Of a stretch of 5,832 nt of DNA, positions 5,731-5,832 are shown in pieces. A program made the position numbers and the translations under genes. The notes under the pieces are model-generated. The model had not been told where the DNA came from. It ran no database searches and was given only the letters and a program-made list of their open reading frames with translations. Numbering within the stretch: the first letter of the stretch is position 1; each line of letters begins with the position of its first letter. Source of the DNA: Burkholderiales bacterium (GTDB lineage Bacteria; Pseudomonadota; Gammaproteobacteria; Burkholderiales; Burkholderiaceae_C); NCBI GenBank assembly GCA_006227785.1, contig SBFU01000127.1, forward strand, positions 1 through 5,832, read 5' to 3'.

Positions 5731-5832
5731 GGACCCGCTCTTGGGGTGCGTGGAAGCCCCGCAGCGACGCAAGATGTGGGGCGGAGGGAATAGAATTTAC
5801 CGCGGCTGCCCTGCCGCAGGCCTTACAATGGC
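5731..5832. other. Upstream region of DUF192 gene and of an unseen rightward gene
   Basis: This stretch has no supported gene. On the plus strand TAGAAT (5791-5796) and TACAAT (5824-5829) are each five-of-six -10 matches without good -35 partners. GCGGC-TGCCCT-GCCGC (5802-5817) is an inverted repeat between them. On the minus strand I see no clear promoter for the DUF192 gene. A rightward gene starting beyond the edge is likely; in related genomes I would guess pyrG, but nothing here proves it. Confidence 0.4.

Noticed and set aside
1..5832. Mobile elements, CRISPR arrays, tRNA or rRNA genes, or a new defence-type system
   Set aside because: No transposase, repeat-spacer pattern or tRNA-like fold was seen by reading, and all large frames are accounted for by conserved housekeeping genes.

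Overview
The window looks like ordinary chromosomal DNA of a high-GC betaproteobacterium, most likely order Burkholderiales and probably family Comamonadaceae. The evidence is the protein character (a monomeric NADP-type isocitrate dehydrogenase, an iron-type superoxide dismutase, a DUF192 protein ending in a PVRYVLEMNQGWF block) and the pairing of a leftward exbB-type gene with a divergent xseA. The family placement is inferred from recall of these proteins, not from a search.

Layout from left to right: (1) 1-367, minus strand, the 5' part of an ExbB/TolQ/MotA proton-channel gene cut by the window edge, with a probable TTG start. (2) 368-686, a 319-base divergent region holding a DnaA-box-like pair, four short perfect inverted repeats, and a 40-codon open frame that overlaps the xseA start. 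(3) 687-1976, plus strand, xseA, the large subunit of exodeoxyribonuclease VII. (4) 1977-2108, a spacer with a -10-like TACAAT and a GC hairpin ahead of sodB. (5) 2109-2690, plus strand, sodB, followed by a strong intrinsic terminator at 2716-2746. (6) 2747-2935, an AT-rich upstream region with a perfect 15-base palindrome. (7) 2936-5170, plus strand, the monomeric isocitrate dehydrogenase gene, followed by a hairpin at 5191-5214 that can terminate transcription from both sides. (8) 5239-5730, minus strand, a secreted DUF192 protein convergent with icd. (9) 5731-5832, an upstream region that also carries -10-like boxes for an unseen rightward gene.

The genes do not form one pathway. xseA serves DNA repair and recombination, sodB removes superoxide in the cytoplasm, icd makes 2-oxoglutarate and NADPH in the TCA cycle, and exbB belongs to an energised envelope transport system whose partners lie off the left edge. 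sodB and icd both contribute to oxidative-stress fitness, but each appears to be its own transcription unit.

I see no mobile element, CRISPR array, tRNA, rRNA or new multi-gene system. The less explained signals are non-coding: the palindrome-rich exbB/xseA divergent region and the operator-like palindrome upstream of icd.
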